Of a stretch of 48,106 nucleotides of DNA, positions 8,838-17,733 are shown in pieces. The DNA comes from Pseudoxanthomonas koreensis (GTDB lineage: Bacteria > Pseudomonadota > Gammaproteobacteria > Xanthomonadales > Xanthomonadaceae): NCBI RefSeq assembly GCF_010093225.1, contig NZ_PDWM01000023.1, positions 1 to 48,106 on the forward strand, read 5' to 3'. Made by a program: the position numbers and the translations under genes. Within the stretch, counting starts at the first letter, position 1, and each line of letters begins with the position of its first letter. Under the pieces are notes generated by a model. The model ran no database searches and was not told the origin of the DNA. It was given only the letters and a program-made list of their open reading frames with translations.

Positions 8838-9603
8838 CGCGCACCTCGATTTCGCGCTGGCGCAGGAAGCGCTTGAGTGCGGGGATGGGAATGGCGCCGC
8901 TGTGGAACACGCTGGCCGCCAGCGCGCCGTCGACGTCGGCCTGCTCGAACGCGGCGGCGAAATGCTCCGGTTCGCCGGCACCGCCCGAGGCCACCAGCGG
9001 CACCGCGCACAGCGCGCGCGCCTGGCGCAGCTGTTCGATGTCGTAGCCGCGGCGCACGCCGTCGCTGTCCATGCAGTTGAGCACGATCTCGCCGGCACCC
9101 AGGCGCTGCACCTCGACGATCCAGTCGAGCGTGCGCATGCCCGGCGCGCGGGTCTTCGACGGATCGCCGGTGTTGGTCCGGACCCGCCACTGGCCGTCGG
9201 CCTCGCGGATCGAGTCGATGCCCACCACCACGCACTGCACGCCGAAGGCATCGGCCAGTTCGGACACCAGCGCCGGGCGCTCCAGCGCCGGCGAATTGAC
9301 CGAGACCTTGTCGGCGCCGGCATGCAGCACACGGCGCGCGGTTGCCACGTCGCGGATGCCGCCGGCGACGCAGAACGGAATGTCGATCAGCCGCGCCACC
9401 CGTTCGACCCAGGAATGGTCGACCGAGCGCCCCCCGGGGCTGGCGCCGATGTCGTAGAACACCAGCTCGTCGGCGCCCTCGTCGCGGTAGCGCAGGGCCA
9501 GCTCGACGATGTCGCCCATGTCGACGTGGTCGCGGAAGCGCACGCCCTTGACCACGCGGCCGTCGCGCACGTCCAGGCAGGGGATGATGCGGCGGCTCAG
9601 CAC
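8830..9603 (-). CDS. hisF: Imidazole glycerol phosphate synthase, cyclase subunit
   Basis: TIM-barrel subunit that uses ammonia delivered by HisH to form imidazole glycerol phosphate and AICAR from PRFAR. The two catalytic aspartates are D11 ([14 protein letters not shown]) and D130 ([11 protein letters not shown]), at the same numbers as in well-studied HisF. Length 257 residues. It starts with GTG and overlaps the end of hisA by 7 bases, implying translational coupling. Confidence 0.96.
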   Translation of the reverse strand: MLSRRIIPCLDVRDGRVVKGVRFRDHVDMGDIVELALRYRDEGADELVFYDIGASPGGRSVDHSWVERVARLIDIPFCVAGGIRDVATARRVLHAGADKVSVNSPALERPALVSELADAFGVQCVVVGIDSIREADGQWRVRTNTGDPSKTRAPGMRTLDWIVEVQRLGAGEIVLNCMDSDGVRRGYDIEQLRQARALCAVPLVASGGAGEPEHFAAAFEQADVDGALAASVFHSGAIPIPALKRFLRQREIEVRDA

Positions 9604-10379
9604 GGGCCGTCCCCCGCATTCCGCGCGGCGTCCGCCGCGCGTGCCTCCTGCGCCAGCGCGTCGGCCAGCTGCAAGCGGCCCTCGAGCAGCGCGCGGCCAA
9701 GCACCGCGCCGGCACAGCCGACCTGGCGCGCGTTGCGCACGTCGTCGGCGTCGCGCACGCCGCCGGAGGCCTGCACCGCCACGCCGGGCGCCAGCGCGCG
9801 CAGGTGCGCGTACAGATCCAGGTTGGGGCCGGACAGCATGCCGTCGCGGGCGATGTCGGTGCACAGCAGGTGGCGCAGGCCGGCGCGCACGTAGCGCGGG
9901 AGCAGCGCGTCCAGGGTCACGCCGGCGTCCTCGGTCCAGCCGTGTACCGGCAACTGCCATTGGCCTGCCGCATCCTGGCGCGTATCCAGGGCCACCGTGA
10001 TCCGCTCGCCGCCGAACTCGGCCAGCCACGCGGCCACCGTCTCCGGCTCGCGCACGGCCAGCGAGCCGACCACCACGCGCGCGGCGCCGGCGTCGAGGAT
10101 CCTGGCCACGTCCTCGCGCGAGCGCACGCCACCGCCGGTCTGCACCTGCAACCCGGTGTCGCGGGCGATGCCGCACAGCAGCGTACCCAGTGTGTAGCCG
10201 CCGGCCCGGGCCGCGTCCAGGTCGACCAGGTGCATCCAGCGCGCGCCGGCCCGGGCGAAGTCCGCCGCGCGCGGCAGCGGGTCGTCGCCGTACTGCGTCT
10301 CGCGCGCGTAGTCGCCCTGGGCCAGCCGCACCACGCGGCCGCCACGGATATCCAGCGCGGGATAGACGGTGAACGCCAT
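9597..10379 (-). CDS. hisA: ProFAR isomerase (phosphoribosylformimino-AICAR-phosphate isomerase)
   Basis: TIM-barrel sugar isomerase converting ProFAR to PRFAR. The catalytic pair is visible as D10 in YPALDIRGG and D132 in VALDTRQD; the phosphate-binding ends are TGGGVRS near 81 and [10 protein letters not shown] near 199. Length 260 residues. The ATG overlaps the hisH stop as ATGA. The alanine/glycine-rich C-terminal tail (from about residue 240) goes slightly beyond the barrel. Confidence 0.96.
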   Translation of the reverse strand: MAFTVYPALDIRGGRVVRLAQGDYARETQYGDDPLPRAADFARAGARWMHLVDLDAARAGGYTLGTLLCGIARDTGLQVQTGGGVRSREDVARILDAGAARVVVGSLAVREPETVAAWLAEFGGERITVALDTRQDAAGQWQLPVHGWTEDAGVTLDALLPRYVRAGLRHLLCTDIARDGMLSGPNLDLYAHLRALAPGVAVQASGGVRDADDVRNARQVGCAGAVLGRALLEGRLQLADALAQEARAADAARNAGDGPC

Positions 10380-10993
10380 CAGCAATCCATCTCCAGGAAG
10401 TTGCGCAGGATCCGCGCGCCGGTGGCGGCCGAACGCTCGGGATGGAACTGCGCGCCGCAGCGGCGGCCGTCCTGCACCATCGCGGTGAACAGCCCGCCGT
10501 GCTCGCTGGTGGCGACCGTGGCGGCGGTCACCGGCGCGGCATAGCTGTGCACGAAGTAGGCGCTGGCACCCTCGGCCACGCCGTCCAGCAGCGGCGACGG
10601 GCGCATCGCGCGCAGGCCGTTCCAGCCCATGTGCGGGATGCGGACGCCCAGCGCCGGGGTCAGGCGCCGAACCACGCCGGGAAGCAGGCCCAGGCATTCC
10701 ACGTCGCCCTCCTCCGAACGCTCGTACAGCAGCTGCATGCCCAGGCAGATCCCCAGCAGCGGCGCCCGCAGCGCGCGCAGCGGTTCGACCAGGCCCTGCG
10801 CCTGCAGCCGGCGCATCGCCTCCGGCGCGGCGCCGACGCCGGGCAGGATCACCCGGTCGGCGCCGTCGAGGCCTGCCGGCGCGTCCACCACGTCGGGCCG
10901 CACGCCCAGCCGTTCCAGCGCGTAGCAGACCGAACCGAGGTTGGCGCCACCGGCATCGACGACCACCACGCGGGCAGCGGCAGCACGGCTCAC
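10379..10993 (-). CDS. hisH: Imidazole glycerol phosphate synthase, glutamine amidotransferase subunit
   Basis: Class I glutaminase that supplies ammonia to HisF. The catalytic triad is C83 in [10 protein letters not shown]184 and E186 in AQFHPERS. The oxyanion-hole loop PGVGA is at about residues 51-55. Length 204 residues. It starts with GTG, which overlaps the hisB stop as GTGA. Confidence 0.96.
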   Translation of the reverse strand: MSRAAAARVVVVDAGGANLGSVCYALERLGVRPDVVDAPAGLDGADRVILPGVGAAPEAMRRLQAQGLVEPLRALRAPLLGICLGMQLLYERSEEGDVECLGLLPGVVRRLTPALGVRIPHMGWNGLRAMRPSPLLDGVAEGASAYFVHSYAAPVTAATVATSEHGGLFTAMVQDGRRCGAQFHPERSAATGARILRNFLEMDC

Positions 10994-12081
10994 AGCACCC
11001 CCTTGGTCGAGGGCAGCGCGTCGCCTTCGCGGCGGATCGCCTGGCGCAGCGCACGCGCCAGCGCCTTGAAGCTGGCCTCGATCTTGTGGTGGTCGTTGTC
11101 GCCCTCGACCCGGATGTGCAGGTTCAGGCCCGAGGCATCACACAGCGAGCGGAAGAAGTGCGGCACCAGCTCGGTCGGCATGTCGCCCACGCGCTCGCGC
11201 CTGAACCCGCCTTCGTACACCAGGTACGGCCGGCCGCTGAAATCCAGCGTGGCGCTGGCCTGGGTCTCGTCCATGGGCAAGGTAAAGCCATACCGGCCGA
11301 TCCCGCGCTTGTCGCCCAGCGCCTCGCGCAGCGCCTGGCCCAGGGCCAGCGCGGTGTCCTCGATGGTGTGGTGCTCGTCGATGTGCAGGTCGCCGTCGGC
11401 GTGGATCTTCAGCTCGAAGCCGCCGTGCTTGCCGATCTGCTCGAGCATGTGGTCGTAGAACGGCAGGCCGGTGTGGACCTGCGGCTCGGCGGCACGGTCC
11501 AGGTCCACTTCGACCCGGATCTTCGTCTCCTTCGTGTTGCGCTGGACCACGGCGCGGCGCGGCGCGTCGGCCAGCTCGTGCGCGATCCCGGCCCAGTCCC
11601 ACTCGCCGCCGAACTGCGCGGTCCTCAGCTGGAACGCGCGGATGCCCAGGTTGGCGGCGAACCCGTTGTCGGTGGGACGGTCGCCGACCATCGCCGAGCG
11701 CTTCCAGTCGACCGTGCGGTCCTGCACGTAGGGCAGCGCCAGGCCGATGGCCGGCTTGCGCGTGGGCGAGTTCTCGTGGGCGAAGCTGGTGTCGACCAGC
11801 ACGTCGCGGAAGACGATGCCCTGGCTCTCGAACAGCTGCATCATCAGCGCGTGCGGGCCGTCGAAGCTGGCCTGCGGATAGCTGTCGGTGCCCAGCCCGT
11901 CCTGGTTGGTGACCATCACGAACTGCCAGCCGGCGTCGCGCAGCTTCAGCAGCGCCGGGACCACGCCGCGGACGAAGCGCAGCTTCTCGTAGGCGTCGAC
12001 CTGGAAATCCTCCGGCTCCTCGATCAGGGTGCCGTCGCGGTCGACGAAAAGCACGGGGCCATTGACGGCACGGGTGTTCAT
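10990..12081 (-). CDS. hisB: Bifunctional histidinol-phosphatase / imidazoleglycerol-phosphate dehydratase
   Basis: 363-residue fusion of two histidine-pathway enzymes. The N-terminal HAD phosphatase (about 1-165) has D14 and D16 in [15 protein letters not shown] near residue 58, and [10 protein letters not shown] near 133. The C-terminal dehydratase (about 170-363) has the manganese-binding motifs [17 protein letters not shown] and its partner [15 protein letters not shown]. This fused form is the one found in gammaproteobacteria. The ATG overlaps the hisC stop as ATGA. Confidence 0.96.
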   Translation of the reverse strand: MNTRAVNGPVLFVDRDGTLIEEPEDFQVDAYEKLRFVRGVVPALLKLRDAGWQFVMVTNQDGLGTDSYPQASFDGPHALMMQLFESQGIVFRDVLVDTSFAHENSPTRKPAIGLALPYVQDRTVDWKRSAMVGDRPTDNGFAANLGIRAFQLRTAQFGGEWDWAGIAHELADAPRRAVVQRNTKETKIRVEVDLDRAAEPQVHTGLPFYDHMLEQIGKHGGFELKIHADGDLHIDEHHTIEDTALALGQALREALGDKRGIGRYGFTLPMDETQASATLDFSGRPYLVYEGGFRRERVGDMPTELVPHFFRSLCDASGLNLHIRVEGDNDHHKIEASFKALARALRQAIRREGDALPSTKGVL

Positions 12082-13178
12082 GCGGCGGCTTCCTTCGCAT
12101 CCAGCGCCGCGAGCACGCGGTCGTTCTGTTCCGGGGTTCCCAGGGAAATGCGCAGTGCGTCGCCCAGCTGCGGCGCAGCGCGCTGGTCGCGCACCACCAC
12201 GCCGGCGGCCAGCAGCCGCGCGAACGCCGCGTCGGCATCGGCGAAGCGCACCAGCAGGTAGTTGCCGTCGGAGGGATACACGCGCAGTACGCCGGGCAGG
12301 GTCGCCAGCGCCCGTTGCACCCGGGTCCGTTCGCCACGGAGCTGGGCCACGCGCGCGCGGGTGCGCGCCAGCGAATCGTCGGACAGGCCGGCCACGGCCA
12401 GTTCGGCGCAGGGGGTCGGCACCGGATACGGCGCCTGGCAGGCGCGCAGGACCCGCACCAGTGCCGGATCGGCGATCAGCACGCCGATGCGCGCGGCGGC
12501 CAGCGCATGCGCCTTGGACAGGGTGCGCAGCACGGCGATGTTCGGATGCGCGGCCATCAGGGTGGTCGCGGACGCCTGCGCGGAGAACTCGCCGTAGGCC
12601 TCGTCCACCACCACCAGCGCGCGGCCCTGCAGGCTCGCGGCCAGCGCGGCGATGCCGTCAAGCGGCACGCTGGCGCCGGTCGGGTTGGACGGCGAGCACA
12701 GGAACACCAGCTTCGCCCCGCCCTGCGCGGCCGCGACGGCGACCGCGTCGAGGTCGACGGCGAAGCCGGCGTCGCCATCGACCAGCGGCACTTCCAGCAG
12801 CGGCGCGTCCTGCAGCCGCGCGCCGACCGCGTACATGCCGAACACCGGCGGCGTGATCAGCACCGCGTCGCGGCCAGGCTCGCACATCACGCGCACCAGC
12901 AGGTCGATCGCCTCGTCGCTGCCGCGACCAACCAGCAGCTGCGCCGGGTCGACCCCGTACAGGCTGGCCAGCGCATCGCGCAGCGCCGGCGGCTGCGGTT
13001 CGGGATAGCGGCGGCTGCCGCCGCCGGGGTCCGCCGGGTTCGCCCAAGGGCTTTCGTTGGCGTTGAGCCAGACCTCGCCCTGCAGCGCATTGCTGCGCGC
13101 GGACGAATAGCCGGCGAATCCGCGCAGGTCCGCGCGTACCAGGCGCAGCAGGCCGTCGTCGTTGCCGGCGCGGTTCAT
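12078..13178 (-). CDS. hisC: Histidinol-phosphate aminotransferase
   Basis: Fold-type I PLP enzyme that transaminates imidazole acetol phosphate with glutamate. The PLP lysine is K222 in [18 protein letters not shown] at 165-168 and VDEAYGEFS near 191 are the usual cofactor contacts, and WLNANESPW near 38 is the N-terminal substrate loop. Length 366 residues. The start overlaps the hisD stop as ATGA. Confidence 0.95.
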   Translation of the reverse strand: MNRAGNDDGLLRLVRADLRGFAGYSSARSNALQGEVWLNANESPWANPADPGGGSRRYPEPQPPALRDALASLYGVDPAQLLVGRGSDEAIDLLVRVMCEPGRDAVLITPPVFGMYAVGARLQDAPLLEVPLVDGDAGFAVDLDAVAVAAAQGGAKLVFLCSPSNPTGASVPLDGIAALAASLQGRALVVVDEAYGEFSAQASATTLMAAHPNIAVLRTLSKAHALAAARIGVLIADPALVRVLRACQAPYPVPTPCAELAVAGLSDDSLARTRARVAQLRGERTRVQRALATLPGVLRVYPSDGNYLLVRFADADAAFARLLAAGVVVRDQRAAPQLGDALRISLGTPEQNDRVLAALDAKEAAA

Positions 13179-14509
13179 GCCGCGGCCCCGCGCAGGCGCA
13201 GCGCCACCGCGTTGGCGTGCGCATCGAGCTGTTCGGCGCGCGCCAGGGTCACCGCACAATCGCCGATGGCGAGGATGCCCCCGCGGCTGGCCGCCTGCAC
13301 GCTGACGAAGTTCTGGAAACTGGCCACGCTCACCCCGCTCCACGCCCGCGCCGCGCCATTGGTCGGCAGCACGTGGTTGGTGCCGCTGCAGTAGTCGCCC
13401 AGCGCCTCGGGCGTCCAGTCGCCGAGGAACACCGAGCCGGCGGCCTCGACCCGGTCGAGCCAGTCGCGCGGCTGGCGCAGGGCCAGGATCAGGTGTTCGG
13501 GCGCGTAGGCATTGCTGATCGCGAAGGCCTCGTCCAGCGAATCGACCAGGACCAGGCGCGAGGCCGCCAGCGCCTTCTCCGCGATAGCCGCGCGCGGCAG
13601 CGCGGCCAGCTGCACGGCCAGTTCGGCCTCGACCCGATCGATCAGGCCAGCGCTGTCGGACAGCAACAGCACCTGCGAATCCGGCCCGTGCTCGGCCTGC
13701 GACAGCAGGTCGGCGGCGATGAAGGCGGCATCGGCGCCCTCGTCGGCGATCACCAGCACTTCCGAAGGCCCGGCCGGCATGTCGATCGCCGCCGCGCCGG
13801 ACTGCGCCACCTGGCGCTTGGCCTCGTCGACGTAGCTGTTGCCCGGGCCGAAGATCTTGTCGACCCGGGGCACGCTGCCGGTGCCGAAGGCCAGCGCGGC
13901 GATCGCCTGGGCACCACCGAGCTTGAACACCCGGTCCACGCCGGCCAGTTTCGCCGCCACCAGCACCGCCGGATCGGCGCTGCCGTCGGCGCGCGGCGGG
14001 GTGCACAGCAGCACCTGGCGGCAGCCGGCCAGCGCGGCCGGCACGCACAGCATCAGCGCGGTGGAAGGCAGCGGCGCGCTGCCGGCCGGCACGTACAGGC
14101 CGACCCGCGGCACCGGCCGGATCATGCGCTCGCAGACCACGCCCGGCGCGGTCTCCACCGCATAGCCGGCCGCCATGCCGGCGCGGTGGAAGGCTTCGAT
14201 CCGTCCCTTCGCATCGAGCATGGCCTGGCGCAGTTGCGCCGGCACCGCCGCCTCGGCGGCGGCGAATTCGGCGGGCGATACCTCGAAGCGATCGAGTTGC
14301 ACTCCGTCGAAGCGCGCGGTCAGTTCGCGCAGCGCCTCGTCGCCGCGCGTGCGCACCGCATCGAGCACCCCGGCCACGGCCTGGCGCGTGGCCTCGGCCA
14401 CGGCCTGCACCGGGCGGGTCAGCGCGCGCTCGCGCGCACCGGCGTCCAGCGCCGACCATTGCAGCCGGTTCCATGCCGGCGTGCTTGCATTCGCGGGAAC
14501 GGCGCTCAT
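13175..14509 (-). CDS. hisD: Histidinol dehydrogenase
   Basis: Zinc- and NAD-dependent enzyme for the final two oxidations from histidinol to histidine. Diagnostic segments are [30 protein letters not shown] and [13 protein letters not shown] in the middle, and [15 protein letters not shown] near the C-terminus, which carries catalytic and zinc-binding histidines. Length 444 residues is about normal. The ATG at 14509 overlaps the hisG stop as ATGA. Confidence 0.96.
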   Translation of the reverse strand: MSAVPANASTPAWNRLQWSALDAGARERALTRPVQAVAEATRQAVAGVLDAVRTRGDEALRELTARFDGVQLDRFEVSPAEFAAAEAAVPAQLRQAMLDAKGRIEAFHRAGMAAGYAVETAPGVVCERMIRPVPRVGLYVPAGSAPLPSTALMLCVPAALAGCRQVLLCTPPRADGSADPAVLVAAKLAGVDRVFKLGGAQAIAALAFGTGSVPRVDKIFGPGNSYVDEAKRQVAQSGAAAIDMPAGPSEVLVIADEGADAAFIAADLLSQAEHGPDSQVLLLSDSAGLIDRVEAELAVQLAALPRAAIAEKALAASRLVLVDSLDEAFAISNAYAPEHLILALRQPRDWLDRVEAAGSVFLGDWTPEALGDYCSGTNHVLPTNGAARAWSGVSVASFQNFVSVQAASRGGILAIGDCAVTLARAEQLDAHANAVALRLRGAAA

Positions 14510-15429
14510 GCCAGCGACCTCTCCACCGCCAGCACCATCAGTCCGCGCGCACCGGCGCGCTCCAGTTCCTCCAGTTGCTGCCAGCTCACCGCGCCCTCGC
14601 ACATCGCCTGCAGCGACAGCACGCCGTTGCTTCCCGGCAGCTCGACCAGCGGCCCGGCGTCCTGCAGCAGGCGCTCCAGCGCCGGCAGCGAGTCGCGCTC
14701 GGCATTGAACATCAGCAACTTGCGGTCCTTGAGCTGGAGCACACCATCGACCCGGCGCAGCAGCATCTGCGCCAGCCCGGCACGGGCGTCGTCGAACGCG
14801 CCCGCGGGCCCGGCCAGCACCGCCTCGCTGTCGAGCAGGTTCTCCACCGGCCGGAGGTGGTTGGCGGCGAGCGTGGCGCCGCTGGAAACCAGGTCGCAGA
14901 CCAGGTCGGCGGTGCCCAGCCGCGGCGCGATCTCGACCGAGCCGGACAGTTCCACCACCTGCGCGTCGATGCCCTGCGCGTCGAGCCAGTTGCCCAGCAC
15001 CGCCGGATAGCTGGTGGCGATGCGCAGCCCCTGCAGTTGAGAAGGACCGGTCCATTCCCATTCCTCCGGCACCGCCAGCATCAGCCGGCACTGGCCGAAG
15101 CCCAGCCCGCGCAGCGCGCGGTAGGCCGGCGCCAGGCCGTTGCGCGCGCGCGCGCCGGCCTGCTCGTCCAGTTCGTTGCGGCCGACGATGCCCAGGTCGC
15201 AGACGCCGTCGGCGATCAGGCCGGGGATGTCGTCGTCGCGCACCAGCAGCAGGTCCACCGGCAACGTCTCGCCGTAGCAGAACAGTTTGTCGCGGCTTTC
15301 GCGCCAGCTCAGGCCGCAGGCGGCCAGCAGCGAACGCGCCGGCTCGGCCAGGCGGCCGCTCTTCTGGATCGCGATGCGCAGGCGGTCGCGCGGGGCCGTG
15401 CCGAGCCTCTGGCCGGTGGGGGGCGTCAT
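14506..15429 (-). CDS. hisG: ATP phosphoribosyltransferase
   Basis: First and normally feedback-inhibited enzyme of the pathway, joining ATP and PRPP. The 307-residue protein is the long form: the N-terminal catalytic part begins [11 protein letters not shown], the PRPP-binding loop is [14 protein letters not shown] near residue 185, and a C-terminal ACT-like HisG_C domain (about 230-305) is expected to bind histidine. No hisZ is therefore needed. The ATG at 15429 follows AGGGAAA and overlaps the regulator's stop as ATGA. Confidence 0.95.
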   Translation of the reverse strand: MTPPTGQRLGTAPRDRLRIAIQKSGRLAEPARSLLAACGLSWRESRDKLFCYGETLPVDLLLVRDDDIPGLIADGVCDLGIVGRNELDEQAGARARNGLAPAYRALRGLGFGQCRLMLAVPEEWEWTGPSQLQGLRIATSYPAVLGNWLDAQGIDAQVVELSGSVEIAPRLGTADLVCDLVSSGATLAANHLRPVENLLDSEAVLAGPAGAFDDARAGLAQMLLRRVDGVLQLKDRKLLMFNAERDSLPALERLLQDAGPLVELPGSNGVLSLQAMCEGAVSWQQLEELERAGARGLMVLAVERSLA

Positions 15430-15752
15430 CGTGTTTCCCTGGCGCTGGAAGAAGGGACGCGCGGCTGCAAAGCCAGCGCATAACCGCCGGTGCCGCGCTC
15501 CAGCGTGCGCGCGACCCGGCCGATGGTGGTGACGCTGACCTGGGTCAGTTCGTGGATCTCGCGGTACGGCACGCCCTGCTGCAACAGCGGCACCACGCGC
15601 CAGCGGTCGGTCATGGCCTCCAGTTCGGCCGGCGTGCACAGGTCCTGGAGAAAGGCCTTGAACGCATCGGCATCGCCCAGCCCGGACAGGGCCTGGGCGA
15701 GCTCGTCGAGGCCTTCATCGTCCTTGCCGTTTTCCTGTCCTCGCCGCTTCAT
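15426..15752 (-). CDS. TrpR-family regulator, first gene of the his operon (YerC/YecD-like)
   Basis: 108-residue protein with the TrpR/YerC fold: [13 protein letters not shown] (about 39-51) leads into a helix-turn-helix (about 61-85, [10 protein letters not shown] and [14 protein letters not shown]). Residues 1-12 and the tail after 96 are polar and probably disordered. Because it overlaps hisG by 4 bases, I infer it controls the his operon, probably with histidine as corepressor; comparable regulators have been proposed as histidine repressors (HisR) in other bacteria, as I recall. The ATG at 15752 is preferred over a TTG at 15764, which lies inside the operator. Confidence 0.88.
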   Translation of the reverse strand: MKRRGQENGKDDEGLDELAQALSGLGDADAFKAFLQDLCTPAELEAMTDRWRVVPLLQQGVPYREIHELTQVSVTTIGRVARTLERGTGGYALALQPRVPSSSARETR

Positions 15753-15762
15753 GGCACGATCC

Positions 15763-15786
15763 AATGTATTAATGCGTTAGTACATT
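15763..15786. promoter_or_regulatory. Probable operator of the his operon
   Basis: A 24-bp near-palindrome, AATGTA ... TACATT at its ends, matches its own reverse complement at 20 of 24 positions. It is AT-rich in otherwise very GC-rich DNA. It overlaps the -10 element by three bases and covers the expected transcription start, and lies 10 bases before the regulator's ATG. Binding by the TrpR-family product would block transcription; this is inference. Confidence 0.75.
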
Positions 15787-15813
15787 AGAACAGCCCGCCG
15801 CTGATCCGGTCAA
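15784..15813 (-). promoter_or_regulatory. Sigma70-type promoter of the his operon
   Basis: On the minus strand the -35 is TTGACC (15808-15813) and the -10 is TCTAAT (15784-15789) with an 18-base spacer. Both hexamers match the consensus at 5 or 4 of 6 positions. The predicted start near 15776 gives a leader of about 25 bases, with GGA as a weak ribosome site; there is no room for a his leader peptide attenuator. Confidence 0.7.
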
Positions 15814-15897
15814 CCCCCGCGGCGCAACCCGCCGCCGGCCCGGTACACTCGCCGGCAGCCGTCCCACGGCCACGGGAACGGGCGTTCCGGGGGAAGC

Positions 15898-17733
15898 ATG
15901 GAGCAGCGGAAACACCGAAGGACCTGGTTCCAAGGCTGGCTGCTGGTGCTGGCCCTGCTGCTGCCCGCGCTCGCCGCGGCACAGGCGCCCGCCCGGCTGG
16001 AGCCCGGCCGCACCCAGCTGGAGCTGGGCCCCTACACCCGCTACTTCCACGACCAGGCTGGCACCCTGCAGGCGGGGGACGCCTGGGAGCAGGCCGCCGC
16101 CGGCGGCTTCGTCCCCCTGCCCGACACCGGCGCGGCCTTCGGTTTCCAGCCCGGCGCGTACTGGTTCCACCTGTCCCTGCACAACCTCGACCCGGCCCAG
16201 CCGCACTGGCTGCTGGTGCAGGACTATCCACTGAGCGACCGGCTCGACCTGTACCTGCGCTATCCCGACGGCCGCGTGGTCCACCGCGGCGGCGGCGACC
16301 ACCTGCCGTTCAACGCGCGCAGCGTCAGCTACCGCTACCCCAACTTCATGCTCGACCTGCCCACCGGCGCGCCGGTGGAAGTGCTGCTGCGGGTGCAGAG
16401 CCAGAGCTCGATGCAGGTGCCGCTGACCCTGTACACGCCGGCGGCGTTCATCGGGATCTCGCGCGACGCGCAATTCGGCATCGGCCTGTACTACGGCATC
16501 CTGATCGCGCTGTTTTTCTACAACCTGGTGCTGTGGCTGGCACTGCGCGACGCCAGCTACTTCTGGTACCTGTTCCACCTCAGCGCATTCGGCCTGGTGC
16601 TGATGACGCTCAACGGCCTGGGCTTCGAATACCTGTGGCCGGGCTCGCCGCGGCTGGCCGACCTGTCGGTGCCGCTGTCGATCTGCCTGTCGCAGATCGG
16701 CATGCAGCAGTTCGCGCGCGTGTTCCTGCGCCTGCCGGCGGTGTGGCCGGCGGGCAACCGCATCTCGCTGGGCGTGATCGCGTTCTACGTGGTGCTCGGC
16801 ATCGCCTCGTTGTGGCTGCCCTACCGCATCGCCACGCCGGTGGCCGCTGCCACGGTGCTGCTGAGCATCCTCTGGATCCTGACCGTGACCCTGACGGCGA
16901 TGCGCCGCGGCGACCGCTCGGCGCGGCTGTTCCTGCTGGCCTGGGGCATGTTCCTGCTCGGCACGGCGATGTTCACCCTGCTGGCCTTCGGCCTGCTGCC
17001 CAAATCCTTCCTCACCGTGTACGGCGTGCAGATCGGCTCGGCGCTGGAGATGCTGCTGCTCTCGGTCGCGCTCAGCTACCGCTACGCGGCGCTGCGCAAC
17101 GAGAACGAGCGGATCGTGCGCCGGGCCAAGGTCCAGCTGGAGTCGCAGGTGCTCGAACGCACGGCCGAACTGCGTACCGCGCTGGCCGAGCTGGAAACCG
17201 CGCACACGCGACTGCGCGAGGCCAGCCGCCACGACGCGCTGACCGGGCTGTACACCCGCGCCTGGTTCCGCGAACGCTTCGACGCGCTGCGGGAGGCGGC
17301 GCGGCTGCAGGACCAGCCGCTGTCGCTGATGATGATCGACCTTGACCACTTCAAGGCGATCAACGACCGCCACGGCCACCTGGTCGGCGACGACTGCCTG
17401 CGCCGCTGCGCGCGGGTGATCGAGGGCATCCTCGGCGCGCAGGGCGCGCTGGTGGCGCGCTACGGCGGCGAGGAATTCATCGCCGCCCTGCCCGGCGTCG
17501 ACGTCTACCGCGCGCGCGAACTGGCCGAGGAAGTGTGCACCCGGCTGCGCGAGGAGCCGCTGCGCACGCGCGGGCCGGCGGTGACGGTGACCGCCAGCAT
17601 CGGCGTGCACGCGGTCGACACCGGCGCCGAGCATGAAAGCATCGCCACCGACCAGGCGCTGCAGGTGGTGGACGATGCGCTGTACGCCGCCAAGTCCGGC
17701 GGCCGCGACCAGGTCCGGGTGGCCGGGGGCTAG
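15898..17733 (+). CDS. Membrane diguanylate cyclase with 7TMR-DISM sensor
   Basis: 611-residue inner-membrane protein predicted to make cyclic di-GMP. Order: signal peptide (1-29), periplasmic 7TMR-DISMED2-type beta domain (about 35-185; YWFHLSLHNLD and similar), seven hydrophobic helices (about 190-395), a short coiled coil (about 400-440), and a GGDEF domain (about 445-608). The active loop is RYGGEEF with GGEEF at 523-527, so catalysis is expected. The inhibitory RxxD site five residues upstream is absent (AQGA instead), so product feedback is probably weak. GGGGGA precedes the ATG by 5 bases. It is divergent from the his operon and its stop overlaps that of the lyase gene by 4 bases (CTAG). 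Confidence 0.9.
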   Translation: MEQRKHRRTWFQGWLLVLALLLPALAAAQAPARLEPGRTQLELGPYTRYFHDQAGTLQAGDAWEQAAAGGFVPLPDTGAAFGFQPGAYWFHLSLHNLDPAQPHWLLVQDYPLSDRLDLYLRYPDGRVVHRGGGDHLPFNARSVSYRYPNFMLDLPTGAPVEVLLRVQSQSSMQVPLTLYTPAAFIGISRDAQFGIGLYYGILIALFFYNLVLWLALRDASYFWYLFHLSAFGLVLMTLNGLGFEYLWPGSPRLADLSVPLSICLSQIGMQQFARVFLRLPAVWPAGNRISLGVIAFYVVLGIASLWLPYRIATPVAAATVLLSILWILTVTLTAMRRGDRSARLFLLAWGMFLLGTAMFTLLAFGLLPKSFLTVYGVQIGSALEMLLLSVALSYRYAALRNENERIVRRAKVQLESQVLERTAELRTALAELETAHTRLREASRHDALTGLYTRAWFRERFDALREAARLQDQPLSLMMIDLDHFKAINDRHGHLVGDDCLRRCARVIEGILGAQGALVARYGGEEFIAALPGVDVYRARELAEEVCTRLREEPLRTRGPAVTVTASIGVHAVDTGAEHESIATDQALQVVDDALYAAKSGGRDQVRVAGG

